A DNA stretch of 64,000 nt, from positions 1-64,000 of the forward strand of contig JBAWVS010000006.1 in assembly GCA_037147175.1 (NCBI GenBank), given 5' to 3'. Origin of the DNA: a bacterium. Lineage in GTDB: Bacteria > Cyanobacteriota > Vampirovibrionia > Gastranaerophilales > UBA9971. Below the pieces are notes generated by a model. The model did not search any database. It had not been told where the DNA came from and saw only the letters and a program-made list of their open reading frames with translations. The position numbers and the translations under genes are program-made. Below, piece after piece: positions 54,883 to 63,959 of this stretch (the stretch's first letter is position 1; each line of letters begins with the position of its first letter).

Positions 54883-55218
54883 TTAAGCTGCTGCTTCTGC
54901 GGCCTGTTTCTTTTCAGCTTCTAATTTTGCTTTTGCTTTTTTAGAAAGTTTCTTCTCTTCCGGTTCAGCTTTTTTAACTAAAATTCCGGCTTCGCTGCTG
55001 TTGTCGATTAAATATTTAACGGTTTCAGAAGGCTGAGCCCCATTTTTAATCCACTCAAGAGCCTTTGTTTTATCAAGTTTTAATTCTTTTTTCTTTGGAT
55101 TATAGAAACCAAGCTCTAAAATAGCCTTGCCTTCTCTTTTTTCTCTGCTGTCTATAACAATAATTCTATATATAGGATTTCTTTTTGCTCCTAATCTTTT
55201 TAAGCGAATTTTTACCAT
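54883..55218 (-). CDS. rpsP: 30S ribosomal protein S16
   Basis: Small-subunit protein. The core matches S16 ([34 protein letters not shown]). At 111 residues it carries a C-terminal Lys/Ala/Glu-rich extension of about 25 ([18 protein letters not shown]). Here it is not in the usual rpsP-rimM-trmD-rplS operon; rplS lies 2.6 kb away and neither rimM nor trmD is in the window. Confidence 0.96.
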   Translation of the reverse strand: MVKIRLKRLGAKRNPIYRIIVIDSREKREGKAILELGFYNPKKKELKLDKTKALEWIKNGAQPSETVKYLIDNSSEAGILVKKAEPEEKKLSKKAKAKLEAEKKQAAEAAA

Positions 55219-55320
55219 GCTCTGAAATTCTCCATAATCTTTTCTTTATTCTTTAATATAGTTACCACAACAGCAATTCATAAGCAAGTATTATGTTTTT
55301 TATTGCCCGCTTAAAAAAAC

Positions 55321-56181
55321 TTATTCAGGAATTCCTATTCTGATAACAGTATTTTTATCCTGCTCGGAAACGTATAGCACGCCTGTTTTATTTAAATAAA
55401 GATAATAAGGTTTTACGACATCTTTTAGAATAACTTTTACTAAACCGCTTTTATCGATTTTTATAACATTATTCAAAAGATAATTTGCAACATAAATATT
55501 ATCTTTTGAATCAACAGCTATACCAACAGGACCTTTTATAAGTTCATTTTTTATTGTGTTTTTAATTTTGCCGTCAGGGGAAATAACATTAATCGTATCA
55601 GAACCGAAATTTGCGATGTACAAATCTCCCTTATTGTTCTCTGCTATACCTGTAGGACCGCTAAAATCTGTAAATGTAAACTTTGTTGTATTTGCAGGTA
55701 CAGAGTGAGGCGGCTCATTTATTACATAATCATTTATTTTTTTGTTAATTTTCTTAAAAAGCGTCATAGAGTCCTGATAAGACGGGCTGGTTTTTTCAAC
55801 AGAATTTAAATAAATCAGTGCTTTTTCATAATCCTGTTTTTCAAAGTACAAACCTGCAAGCAAATAAGCTGCTTCATCATCGTTAGGATCGTTTCTCAGC
55901 AAAAGTTGAAAAGCTTTTATTGATTTATCTCTGTTCCCTATACATTTATACACCGAACCAAGATTGTAATAAGCATTGGTTAAAGACGAATCAGTTTCTA
56001 TTGCTTTTTTAAAATAAGTTATAGCCTGATCATAGTTGCCTTTTTTAGTGTAGTTTATGCCCATATTGTTATAATTTACGGCATCTTGATCATAAGCCCG
56101 AACAGGATTTGAGGAAACAAAACAAAAACACCCGATTAAGCAGATTAAAATTTTTAAAGTCAGAGATTTAATATTTTTCAT
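55321..56181 (-). CDS. Secreted TPR and NHL-repeat protein
   Basis: 286 residues from the ATG with AAAGGG upstream; eight more codons are in frame. A signal peptide covers about 1-30 (MKNIKSLTLKILICLIGCF). Three TPR units span about 32-135 (YNNMGINYTKKGNYDQAITYFKKAI and following). Beta-propeller-like NHL repeats fill the C-terminal 120 residues (GIAENNKGDLYIANFG, GIAVDSKDNIYVANYL). Periplasmic or surface-exposed, likely protein-binding; role unknown. Confidence 0.8.
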   Translation of the reverse strand: MKNIKSLTLKILICLIGCFCFVSSNPVRAYDQDAVNYNNMGINYTKKGNYDQAITYFKKAIETDSSLTNAYYNLGSVYKCIGNRDKSIKAFQLLLRNDPNDDEAAYLLAGLYFEKQDYEKALIYLNSVEKTSPSYQDSMTLFKKINKKINDYVINEPPHSVPANTTKFTFTDFSGPTGIAENNKGDLYIANFGSDTINVISPDGKIKNTIKNELIKGPVGIAVDSKDNIYVANYLLNNVIKIDKSGLVKVILKDVVKPYYLYLNKTGVLYVSEQDKNTVIRIGIPE

Positions 56182-56291
56182 AAAAAGCCCTTTCATTATT
56201 ATCATTGAGAGGCGGCATTTTATTCCGTTCTGTCAATCCATTAATTATACATTTTGGAGTTTTAATTATGAATAGTGCATTAACAGTAATT

Positions 56292-56960
56292 TTAAAAAAT
56301 TTTTTTTTGCTCACAAAGAACTTTGCCGAGGAAAGTTGTTCTGTGCCATTTGCAGGCGCCATGTTCTCTTAACGCTTCTCTATGTGCTTTTGTTGGATAG
56401 CCTTTGTTTTTTGACCATCCATATTCGGGAAAGCCTTTTGCAAGCTCCTGCATTAATTCATCCCTGTAAACTTTAGCCAGAATACTTGCCGCCGCAATCG
56501 AAGCCGAAAGCGTATCACCTTTTTTAACAGCCTTTTGTTGATAATTATATTTAGGAATAATAAAATTCCCGTCTACAAGTATAATTAAATTTTCTTGTGA
56601 ATTCATCTGCTCTATTAAATTTTCGCAGGATTTTCTCATCGCAAGCAACGATGCCTGAAGAATATTTATTTTATCAATCTCTTCAACAGAACTTTCCTTA
56701 ATACTGTATTTTGCTACTGATTTTATCTCTTCAGAAAGCTCTTTTCTAAGCTTGGGATTAGATGAAAATTTTTTTGAATCATCAATAAACTTAATAACTT
56801 CGCAAACTTTTTCGCTAAGTTCAGGGAAATAAACAGCACTTGCAACTACAGGACCTGCAACAGGCCCTCGACCTGCTTCATCCGTACCGATAACCACAAG
56901 ACCATGCCTGCGGTCAAATTCGACCAATTCATCAATTTTTGATTTACGGAATGTCCTCAA
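56292..56960 (-). CDS. rnhB: Ribonuclease HII
   Basis: Removes ribonucleotides from DNA. The active-site D27-E28 is in VIGTDEAGRGPVAGPVV, with AAASILAKVYRDELM later and the conserved third and fourth acidic positions. It has 222 residues. Its start overlaps the rbgA 3' end by 17 nt. Confidence 0.95.
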   Translation of the reverse strand: MRTFRKSKIDELVEFDRRHGLVVIGTDEAGRGPVAGPVVASAVYFPELSEKVCEVIKFIDDSKKFSSNPKLRKELSEEIKSVAKYSIKESSVEEIDKINILQASLLAMRKSCENLIEQMNSQENLIILVDGNFIIPKYNYQQKAVKKGDTLSASIAAASILAKVYRDELMQELAKGFPEYGWSKNKGYPTKAHREALREHGACKWHRTTFLGKVLCEQKKIF

Positions 56961-57783
56961 GCGTAATTCTTCCTATTCTTCCCTGCCTGAAATCAGTTAA
57001 AACAAGCGATGCACATCTGTCTATATCAGGTTTTCCTGCAGTTAACAATAAATTTCTCGCAATTGCCACATCCTCAACAGTGGGAATTTCTTCACATTTT
57101 AGTCTGTAATATTCACAAAAAAGCTGCGGATACCTTTCATAAACAAGAGATACAAGAACATTTGCAACTTCAATTTTATCATAAGCAGCTTCACCGACAG
57201 AATTAACCATTGCCAGCTTAAAAGCACGCTCCTGTGTATCCAGCTTCATGGGGATAATACCGGGAGTATCAAGCAATTCCAGCTTAGGATTGATTCTTAC
57301 CCACTGAGCTGCTCTTGTTACACCTGCTTTTGCGCCGACTTTAACTTTAGAAGTTTTTATTAATTTATTAATTATGCTCGATTTTCCGACATTTGGCATG
57401 CCAACAACCATTGCTCTTACGGGGCGCGGTAATCTTCCTTTGGCGACTAGTTTTTCTATCTCGGGTCGACCAAGTTCAATAGCTTCTTTAATTACTGAAG
57501 AAATATCCTTGCCCGTTGTCGCACTGGTCATAATAACTTTTAGACCCGTTTTTTCCTCAAGATGTTTCATCCATTTTGAGTTGGTCTCGGGATCTGCAAC
57601 ATCGGATTTGTTTAAAAGCATTAATCTGGGCTTGCTGCCCAATAATTTGTCCAAATTATCATACAAACTGCTGTGAGGTATCCGTGCATCAAGAACTTCA
57701 AAGACGACATCAACAAGTTTTACCTGTTCTTTCAGTTTTCTTTCAGCTTTTGCAATATGTCCGGGGTACCAATTTATAGCCAT
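56944..57783 (-). CDS. rbgA: Ribosome biogenesis GTPase RbgA (YlqF)
   Basis: Circularly permuted GTPase needed for late 50S assembly. The G motifs occur in the permuted order: G4 NKSD at 58-61, G1 GMPNVGKS at 128-135, G3 DTPG at 172-175. The opening INWYPGHIAKAERKL is typical. It has 279 residues. It sits in the order rplS-rbgA-rnhB, as in Firmicutes and others, fitting its 50S role. Confidence 0.95.
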   Translation of the reverse strand: MAINWYPGHIAKAERKLKEQVKLVDVVFEVLDARIPHSSLYDNLDKLLGSKPRLMLLNKSDVADPETNSKWMKHLEEKTGLKVIMTSATTGKDISSVIKEAIELGRPEIEKLVAKGRLPRPVRAMVVGMPNVGKSSIINKLIKTSKVKVGAKAGVTRAAQWVRINPKLELLDTPGIIPMKLDTQERAFKLAMVNSVGEAAYDKIEVANVLVSLVYERYPQLFCEYYRLKCEEIPTVEDVAIARNLLLTAGKPDIDRCASLVLTDFRQGRIGRITLEDIP

Positions 57784-57815
57784 TTTTTATACCGTTCTTA
57801 TAGTTATGAATTGCC

Positions 57816-57841
57816 AAAGAGGGGAACTTTGCCCCCTCTTT
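57816..57841. terminator. Hairpin between rplS and rbgA
   Basis: AAAGAGGGG pairs with CCCCTCTTT; flanking GTTATGAATT and AATTCATTAAC extend the stem. The T-run is on the plus strand, while both flanking genes are on the minus strand, so it may be an attenuating or processing hairpin rather than a full terminator. Confidence 0.55.
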
Positions 57842-57872
57842 TTAGTAATTCATTAACAATTTATTTTGTAAT

Positions 57873-58223
57873 TTATCTTGTTGTTTTTTCTTTAATACGT
57901 GTAGCTTTACCGGTTCTCTCTCTGAGATAATAAAGTTTTGCTCTTCTAACAAGACCGCTTCTAAGTACTTTAATCTGTTCAACTCTTGGAGAATTAACAG
58001 GGAAAACTCTTTCTACTCCAACACCTTGAAAAACTCTTCTTACGGTGATGGTTTGACCTGCTCCGCTGCCGCGTTTTTTGATAATTACGCCTTCAAAAGC
58101 CTGTGTTCTTTCTTTATTGCCTTCTTTAATCCTTACGAAAACTTTTACGGTATCGCCAGGGTTTAATCTTGGTAAATCTGTCTTTGCAACTTCTTTTGCT
58201 AATTCTTGAATGATATTGCTCAT
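57873..58223 (-). CDS. rplS: 50S ribosomal protein L19
   Basis: Large-subunit protein at the 30S-50S interface. The start is the ATG after AAGGA; 24 further in-frame codons upstream would exceed the usual length. From this ATG it has 116 residues, standard for L19 ([35 protein letters not shown]). Confidence 0.97.
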   Translation of the reverse strand: MSNIIQELAKEVAKTDLPRLNPGDTVKVFVRIKEGNKERTQAFEGVIIKKRGSGAGQTITVRRVFQGVGVERVFPVNSPRVEQIKVLRSGLVRRAKLYYLRERTGKATRIKEKTTR

Positions 58224-58318
58224 TTTCAATTTCCTTATATTATTTATAAAATTACTATTTTTTAATTTATGTAATGTTGATAATATTTTAAACAAAGCAT
58301 TTATTCAAGAGGCTTTTT

Positions 58319-59338
58319 TTATTTAACTTTAATATCTCTCAATAATTTTGCGTTTACTTCAGGAGTAGAAATATTTATAAAAATCCCTGTTCCCAGTTCA
58401 AAGCCTGCCGGAGTAGTAATTCTGGGGATTAATTCAATATGCCAGTGATAATAATTATCCGTTCTTGCTTTTGCGGGCGAAGTATGAATAAAATAATTGT
58501 AAGGCGTGCCTTTAAGAGCTTCATGATGTCTATATAAAACATCTTTCATCACTTCAGCAAGACTTGTTGTTTCTGATTCAGTCAAAGCCTCAAAAAAACT
58601 ACTGTGAAATTTAGGCAAAATCCATGTTTCAAAAGGAACTTTTGCGGCATAAGGCATAAATGCAATAAATTTGTCATTTTCAAAAACAATTCTTGATTTC
58701 TCTTTTAATTCCAGATCAATCATATCGCAATAAATACAGGTGCTTTTTTCCTTGTAATAACCTTCTGCTAAAGAAAGTTCCTGTTCTACCAGCGGAGGAA
58801 TTATGGGGATGCCGATAATCTGGCTATGAGAATGCGAAATGCTTGCACCTGCCTTTTTACCGCTATTTTTAAATATAAGCACATATTTAATATGTTTTTC
58901 CTGAGAAATAGCGATATATCTTTCTTTATAAGCATTAATAACAAGTTCTATCTGTTTTAAACTGTAATGAGCCATATTTTTTGAGTGATGCGGAGTTTCT
59001 ATAATAACTTCGGACTTGCCTTCCGCATAAGAATAAATCTCCATATAATTATTACTGTTTACAGAAAAATGTTTTTCATTATCCACCGCAGGAAATTTGT
59101 TGGAAACCACTCTTAAATCCCATCCCGTAGAATCCTGCAAACCTTCTTTTCTTCCGTAAACAAGAACTTCATTCGGCGTAGAATGTTCATTTCCATAACA
59201 AAAATGACAATCATGATGATGTTCTATATGATGATAATGGCTAACACCGGGCGAAACATGACTATCAGGCCTTTTCGCTCTTTCAGGAGCCAGAATTACC
59301 CAGTTTCCCGATAAAGGATTTTTTCTCATTTCAGGCAT
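58319..59338 (-). CDS. galT: Galactose-1-phosphate uridylyltransferase
   Basis: Leloir-pathway enzyme of the HIT superfamily exchanging UDP between glucose and galactose phosphates; related nucleotidyltransferases are possible. The nucleophile motif is HSHSQ at 169-173 (HPHxQ type). Zinc-type cysteines C44 and C47 and a second CIYC pair are present, with HWHIELIPR near the end. At 339 residues it is the standard GalT length. It lies 27 nt after the TPR protease gene on the same strand. No galK or galE is near. Confidence 0.88.
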   Translation of the reverse strand: MPEMRKNPLSGNWVILAPERAKRPDSHVSPGVSHYHHIEHHHDCHFCYGNEHSTPNEVLVYGRKEGLQDSTGWDLRVVSNKFPAVDNEKHFSVNSNNYMEIYSYAEGKSEVIIETPHHSKNMAHYSLKQIELVINAYKERYIAISQEKHIKYVLIFKNSGKKAGASISHSHSQIIGIPIIPPLVEQELSLAEGYYKEKSTCIYCDMIDLELKEKSRIVFENDKFIAFMPYAAKVPFETWILPKFHSSFFEALTESETTSLAEVMKDVLYRHHEALKGTPYNYFIHTSPAKARTDNYYHWHIELIPRITTPAGFELGTGIFINISTPEVNAKLLRDIKVK

Positions 59339-59365
59339 TTTTATAATTTCTTTCTAACAAAAAAC

Positions 59366-60703
59366 CTATTGCTGAAGCCTATATATGTCCGAATAAGTAT
59401 CGTAATTATAAAGATTTACCCCTGTTTTAGAAATCGTATTTCTGAAATTATTATACATCGGCAAATTTTTATGGTCATCAGTCATAAGGGCTTTATAGCA
59501 ATTTTTAGCTGTTTCAATACTTTCTTGCCTTGTAAGAGGTCTGCCTACAAGTATTTTTGAAGCGGAATTATAACCGATCATCGAAACTGTAATTTCTTCC
59601 TCAAGTGAATCTTTGTGCTTATCTTCTATCAAAGAAGCGACTGCATGTCCCATTTCATGCATAACTGTCATAAGCGCATACATATTGTCATGATAGGAAG
59701 ATTTCGGACTTTTATACATATTAATAATATTTTCGCCAAGATTTACCGTAATATTTTTTTCCTGCATTGTCCCAAAGGTATATAAAGGGAAAAAACCGCC
59801 GAGCATTATTTGTTTGTTGGTTGTAGTTTCTTCTATATAGGCATTGGTTTGTTCTTTGCCGCCAAAAACTATTTGTATCGGGATTTTATGTTCAATAATT
59901 TCATTTATAAGTATTCGGCCGTCTTCATCATTCCACAACAAATCAAGCATTTCATAAGTCTTCTCAAAATCATCTTTATATTTAAGAACAGCATTGGTTT
60001 TTACAAGGTCATAAAGGACAGGAGGTGCTTTTGTTACATTATCAATATTAGCGATGCGGATTTTAAACTGGCAATCTCTTAGCTCTTGGCGAGCATAAGG
60101 CAAGTTTGGATTTTCCTGTTGATTGTTAGAAACTGCTACAGCTTTTTCAAAATAATAAGCCGCTTTATTAAAGTCACCGTCTTTTTTGCACTCATTGCCC
60201 ATCACGCAATATATATCAAACTTATCCGCAGCAATTTGAACGTATTTTTCGCCGTTTTTCAGGCACAAATCTTTATTTCCTGCTTTAGCATAAAATTCAC
60301 ATAAATTATAATAAATGTTTTTGTCTGACGGTGATAATTTAGCATAATACTCAAGGTATTTAGCGGCTTCGGCATACTGTTTTTTTCGTTCATATACACC
60401 GCTAAGATTTGAATAAGCGAAAGCATTAGACGGTTCCAGCCGAATCGTTTTTTTATAGCATATTTCAGCATTGTTTAAATCATTTATTCTGGAATAAGCC
60501 ACACCGAGATTATTATAAATATCCGCCTCGTTCGGATAAATAAGCAATGCATTTTTATAATTTTGAATGGCTGTCTGGTAATTACCGCTTTTTAACGCCT
60601 TATAAGCATTCTGAAGATAGTTGTTATACTGCTGTGGACTTGCTAAAGCAGTTGAATTAAGACTTAAAGCTATAACTATTATAAAAAACTTTATTTTATT
60701 CAC
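59366..60703 (-). CDS. Secreted TPR protein with HExxH protease domain
   Basis: 445 residues. A signal peptide covers 1-21 (ends ALASP). Four to five TPR units span about 25-195 (NYQTAIQNYKNALLIYPNEADIY and following). A C-terminal domain carries the zinc-protease motif HEMGH at 349-353, with a possible third Glu ligand in EEEITVSM about 15-20 residues on. The start is a GTG with GGAG upstream inside the permease gene, 1 nt from its stop, so translation is coupled to the amino-acid importer. It may release amino acids or peptides for import, or act on envelope proteins; not decided. Family not recognised. Confidence 0.75.
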   Translation of the reverse strand: MNKIKFFIIVIALSLNSTALASPQQYNNYLQNAYKALKSGNYQTAIQNYKNALLIYPNEADIYNNLGVAYSRINDLNNAEICYKKTIRLEPSNAFAYSNLSGVYERKKQYAEAAKYLEYYAKLSPSDKNIYYNLCEFYAKAGNKDLCLKNGEKYVQIAADKFDIYCVMGNECKKDGDFNKAAYYFEKAVAVSNNQQENPNLPYARQELRDCQFKIRIANIDNVTKAPPVLYDLVKTNAVLKYKDDFEKTYEMLDLLWNDEDGRILINEIIEHKIPIQIVFGGKEQTNAYIEETTTNKQIMLGGFFPLYTFGTMQEKNITVNLGENIINMYKSPKSSYHDNMYALMTVMHEMGHAVASLIEDKHKDSLEEEITVSMIGYNSASKILVGRPLTRQESIETAKNCYKALMTDDHKNLPMYNNFRNTISKTGVNLYNYDTYSDIYRLQQ

Positions 60704-60704
60704 T

Positions 60705-61391
60705 TTACTGATTTGCTCCGATTGTCTCGTTAATTTCCATAGACATATATGGTTTAGTTTCCCAAATTCTGCTCAATTTTGAAAGACCAAAGCAAATTAT
60801 GAAGTAGACAAACGCAATAAAAATAAGTATTTCTGATTCATGATATGTTCTTTCATAAATAATTTCGCCTGATCTTGTGAGTTCTATCAAGCCTATTGTT
60901 GAAGCAAGAGAAGTGTCTTTAATCAGCGAAATAAGCTGACTTACCAGAGCCGGTGTCATTCTGGTTACAGCAAGAGGCAATATTATATAAGTTAGGCGCT
61001 GCATCCCGTCAAAGCCCAAACTTTTAGCCGCATCTATATGCCCTTTTTCAACGGAATTAAGACCGCTTCTTATGATTTCCGCAATATAAGCAGAATTAAA
61101 TATTATAAGCGCTATACATGATGAATCAAAAAACGAAGATGGAGCACCTGTAAGATAAGGCAACGCCCCAAAATGAATAAACACAATAAACAAAATCAAA
61201 GGAATACTTCTCACTCCTTCTATATAAACAATAGCGAGCCAGCTTATTAAAAAAAGTCTTGTATGCCTTAATACCCCTAAAATTACACCAAGAATCAAAC
61301 TTCCGCTTAATGAAATAAAAGCCAATTTAATAGTAATAAAAAGCCCTTTCATCAAAAAATCAAAGTTTTCAGGTATATCAATCCAGTGCAT
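60705..61391 (-). CDS. Polar amino acid ABC transporter permease
   Basis: 228 residues, HisM/GlnP family, about five helices. The EAA loop that contacts the ATPase reads DAAKSLGFDGMQRLTYIILP. It overlaps the previous permease gene by 1 nt. Together the two permeases form a heterodimeric channel. It ends just before the TPR protease gene. Confidence 0.92.
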   Translation of the reverse strand: MHWIDIPENFDFLMKGLFITIKLAFISLSGSLILGVILGVLRHTRLFLISWLAIVYIEGVRSIPLILFIVFIHFGALPYLTGAPSSFFDSSCIALIIFNSAYIAEIIRSGLNSVEKGHIDAAKSLGFDGMQRLTYIILPLAVTRMTPALVSQLISLIKDTSLASTIGLIELTRSGEIIYERTYHESEILIFIAFVYFIICFGLSKLSRIWETKPYMSMEINETIGANQ

Positions 61392-62065
61392 TATACTTTT
61401 GCCGCCCTTCCTTGTATATTAAACAGGTTTTCAAAAAGATTTGTAAATAATGCAACGGTTCCGGTAAGCATCATGTAAATCAATGCACCTGTTATAAAAA
61501 ATTCAAAGAATCTAAAATCATCAACAGCACCTTTGTAAATACCATAAAACAGGTCTGTTACAGAAATAAAACTTACCAGAGAAGAATTTTTTATAACATT
61601 AATAAATTGGCTTCCAAGAGGAGGGATTATGATTTTTATTGCCTGCGGTAATATAATGAGCCGAAATGTCTGAAATTTGCTGAGCCCAAGGCTTATTGAT
61701 GCTTGATACTGCTCAGAGGCTACTGAATTTATACCTGATCTTAATACTTCTGATATAAAAGCCCCCGTATAAAGACTTAGAGCCAATATTCCGCAGGCTA
61801 TAGGCGAAAGCATTAAACCAAATTCAGGTAAGGCTTTATAAATAAAATACAACTGAATTAGCAAAGGAGTGTTTCGTATTATTTCAACATAAGAAACAGC
61901 CATAAATTTAAGAGGACGTGTGCCTGTTGTTCTGAAGAACACAATAATTAAACCGATTATAAAAGCACAGACAGAACTTATAACAGAAATAAAAACGGTT
62001 ATTTTTATTCCTTCTACAATAACCGGAAGAGATTTTATTATTACTGAAATATCAAAATTGTCCAT
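61391..62065 (-). CDS. Polar amino acid ABC transporter permease
   Basis: 224 residues, second member of the HisQ/GlnP pair, with the EAA loop QASISLGLSKFQTFRLIILP and the family segment EIIRNTPLLIQLYFIY. It follows the binding-protein gene by 24 nt. Confidence 0.92.
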   Translation of the reverse strand: MDNFDISVIIKSLPVIVEGIKITVFISVISSVCAFIIGLIIVFFRTTGTRPLKFMAVSYVEIIRNTPLLIQLYFIYKALPEFGLMLSPIACGILALSLYTGAFISEVLRSGINSVASEQYQASISLGLSKFQTFRLIILPQAIKIIIPPLGSQFINVIKNSSLVSFISVTDLFYGIYKGAVDDFRFFEFFITGALIYMMLTGTVALFTNLFENLFNIQGRAAKV

Positions 62066-62089
62066 TATAAAAAGCCCTGCGGAATAACT

Positions 62090-62899
62090 TTATTTGCCTT
62101 CTTTTAAAAAATCCACCATCCATTTTCGCTGAATTCTTTTCAACGTACCGTCCTGCATAATTTGTTCAAGGGCAAAATTAACAGCATCTTGGAATAACTG
62201 GGTGTCTACACCTTTTTTGAAACCTATGCCGTAAGGTTCACGGGTTAATCGATCTTTTAACATTTTAAAACTGGAATCTTCCGATAAAAATCCGTAAATA
62301 ATTGCATCGTCTGTAGTAAGAGCATCTCCTCTACCTGATTTTAGTGCAGAGAAAGCATCCGTATAAGTTCTGAATCCCAAGATTTTTACATCAGGAACCA
62401 ACTGTCTTATATTTATTTCACTTGTTGAACCGAGTACAACAATTACACATTTGCCTGAAAGATCTTTTAAACTTTTAATAGAACTCTTTTTGGAAACCAT
62501 TATTGCCTGTCCGGCAATATAATAAGGTCTGCTAAAATCTATAATCTGCTCTCTTTTAGGATTTATTGTCATAGTTGCAGCCACTAAATCAACAGTTCCT
62601 GAAGTTAAAGAAAGTATTCTGTTGGAAGAAGTTACCTGTTGAAATTCAACGGCATTTTCATCTCCGACTACTCTTTTTGCAATTTCTCTGGATAAATCAA
62701 CATCAAACCCCTTAATATTTTGGTCTTTGTCTACAAAACCAAATGGTTTAGTGTCATATTTAACCCCTACTATGATTTTTTCTCTTTCTTGAACTGTTTT
62801 CAGTAAATCTTTAGCATTTTTTTTCTTAACACATCCTGTTAATCCAAATAAAAAAATGAAACATAAGAGTGTTAAGAGTATTTTTCTGATATTTTTCAA
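62090..62899 (-). CDS. glnH: Polar amino acid ABC transporter binding lipoprotein
   Basis: 269 residues; SBP family 3. It has a lipoprotein signal with lipobox LTGC, so Cys23 would be lipidated and the protein held in the outer face of the inner membrane. Family features include GVKYDTKPFGFVDKDQNIKGFDVDLSREI and DLVAATMTINPKREQIIDFS. The start is a TTG with AGGAG seven bases upstream. The ligand (Gln, Glu or similar) is not certain. Confidence 0.9.
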   Translation of the reverse strand: MKNIRKILLTLLCFIFLFGLTGCVKKKNAKDLLKTVQEREKIIVGVKYDTKPFGFVDKDQNIKGFDVDLSREIAKRVVGDENAVEFQQVTSSNRILSLTSGTVDLVAATMTINPKREQIIDFSRPYYIAGQAIMVSKKSSIKSLKDLSGKCVIVVLGSTSEINIRQLVPDVKILGFRTYTDAFSALKSGRGDALTTDDAIIYGFLSEDSSFKMLKDRLTREPYGIGFKKGVDTQLFQDAVNFALEQIMQDGTLKRIQRKWMVDFLKEGK

Positions 62900-62923
62900 T
62901 TATTTTCTCCTAAAATTTTTTAA

Positions 62924-63661
62924 TTAAACCACTTCTTTCCTAAAAGCACTTTTTAAAAATTCTCTAGTTATGTTGCTTTGGGGGTTATCAAACATTTTTG
63001 TTGACGAACCCTCTTCTATAATTTGCCCTCTGGAGAGAAAAATAATTCTGTTTGCCACTTCTCTGGCAAAATTCATTTCATGAGTAACAACAACCATTGT
63101 CATTCCTTCATTTGCAAGTTCTTTTATTGTATCCAGAACTTCCCGGGTCATTTGAGGATCAAGAGCGCTGGTTGGTTCGTCAAAAAGCATTATCTGCGGC
63201 TGCATTGCCAGACTTCTTGCTATAGCAACCCTCTGTGCCTGACCACCTGAAAGCTGATCAGGATATTTATCAATTTTATCAAGCAGTCCGACTTTTTCCA
63301 AAAGATGCAAAGCTTGAATTTTAGAATCATTTTCTTTCATTTTTTTAACTTTTATAGGCGCCAGAGTAACATTTTCCAGAACTGTCAGATGCGGAAACAA
63401 ATTAAATTGCTGAAAAACTATACCTATTTCTGATCTAATTTTGTTTAAATCAACTTCTTTTGAAGTTACATCAAGCCCGTCCACAAGAATTTTCCCTTTA
63501 TTAACGGGGACAAGACCGTTAATACACTTTAAAAAAGTGCTTTTACCGCAGCCTGAAGGACCGATTATTGCTAATGTTTCTTCTTTAGCAATATTTATAT
63601 TGATATTTTTTAATACATTAAGTCCTTTATACGATTTGCTTACGTTTTCAAACGTTATCAT
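62924..63661 (-). CDS. glnQ: Polar amino acid ABC transporter ATPase
   Basis: 245 residues. Walker A GPSGCGKST is at 34-42, signature LSGGQ at 137-141 and Walker B IMLFDEP at 157-163. The start at this ATG gives the family-typical opening MITFENVSKSYKG; a GTG four codons upstream is also in frame. It is the first gene of the run glnQ-glnH-permease-permease-TPR protease-galT. Confidence 0.94.
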   Translation of the reverse strand: MITFENVSKSYKGLNVLKNININIAKEETLAIIGPSGCGKSTFLKCINGLVPVNKGKILVDGLDVTSKEVDLNKIRSEIGIVFQQFNLFPHLTVLENVTLAPIKVKKMKENDSKIQALHLLEKVGLLDKIDKYPDQLSGGQAQRVAIARSLAMQPQIMLFDEPTSALDPQMTREVLDTIKELANEGMTMVVVTHEMNFAREVANRIIFLSRGQIIEEGSSTKMFDNPQSNITREFLKSAFRKEVV

Positions 63662-63829
63662 TTTTAAATGCACTCTTTAACTAAATTTTTACTCAAACAC
63701 TAAAAATATAAGATTTTAATTTATCTTTATACCTGAAATTTATTTAATAACATTAGAGTTTTGGAGGTTTACATAACTAAAATAGTTTTATATCCTATCA
63801 TAATACATGTTTTATTTTAAAGGAATAAA

Positions 63830-63889
63830 ATGTTTTATGTATTTTTTCTTGATTATAATAAACAAAGCGTTGTAAGTAGAAATGAATAA
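63830..63889 (+). CDS. Possible 19-codon leader peptide
   Basis: A short frame (MFYVFFLDYNKQSVVSRNE) with AAAGGA upstream of its ATG. Its end overlaps the ATG at 63882 of the next open frame. It may be a leader for the gene at the window edge, or chance. Confidence 0.2.
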   Translation: MFYVFFLDYNKQSVVSRNE

Positions 63890-63959
63890 AATAAAACTTA
63901 TAATTCAGCATATATCAAATCTTTTAACTGTAAGCTCAACAAAAGACAGGGGTGAGAAC

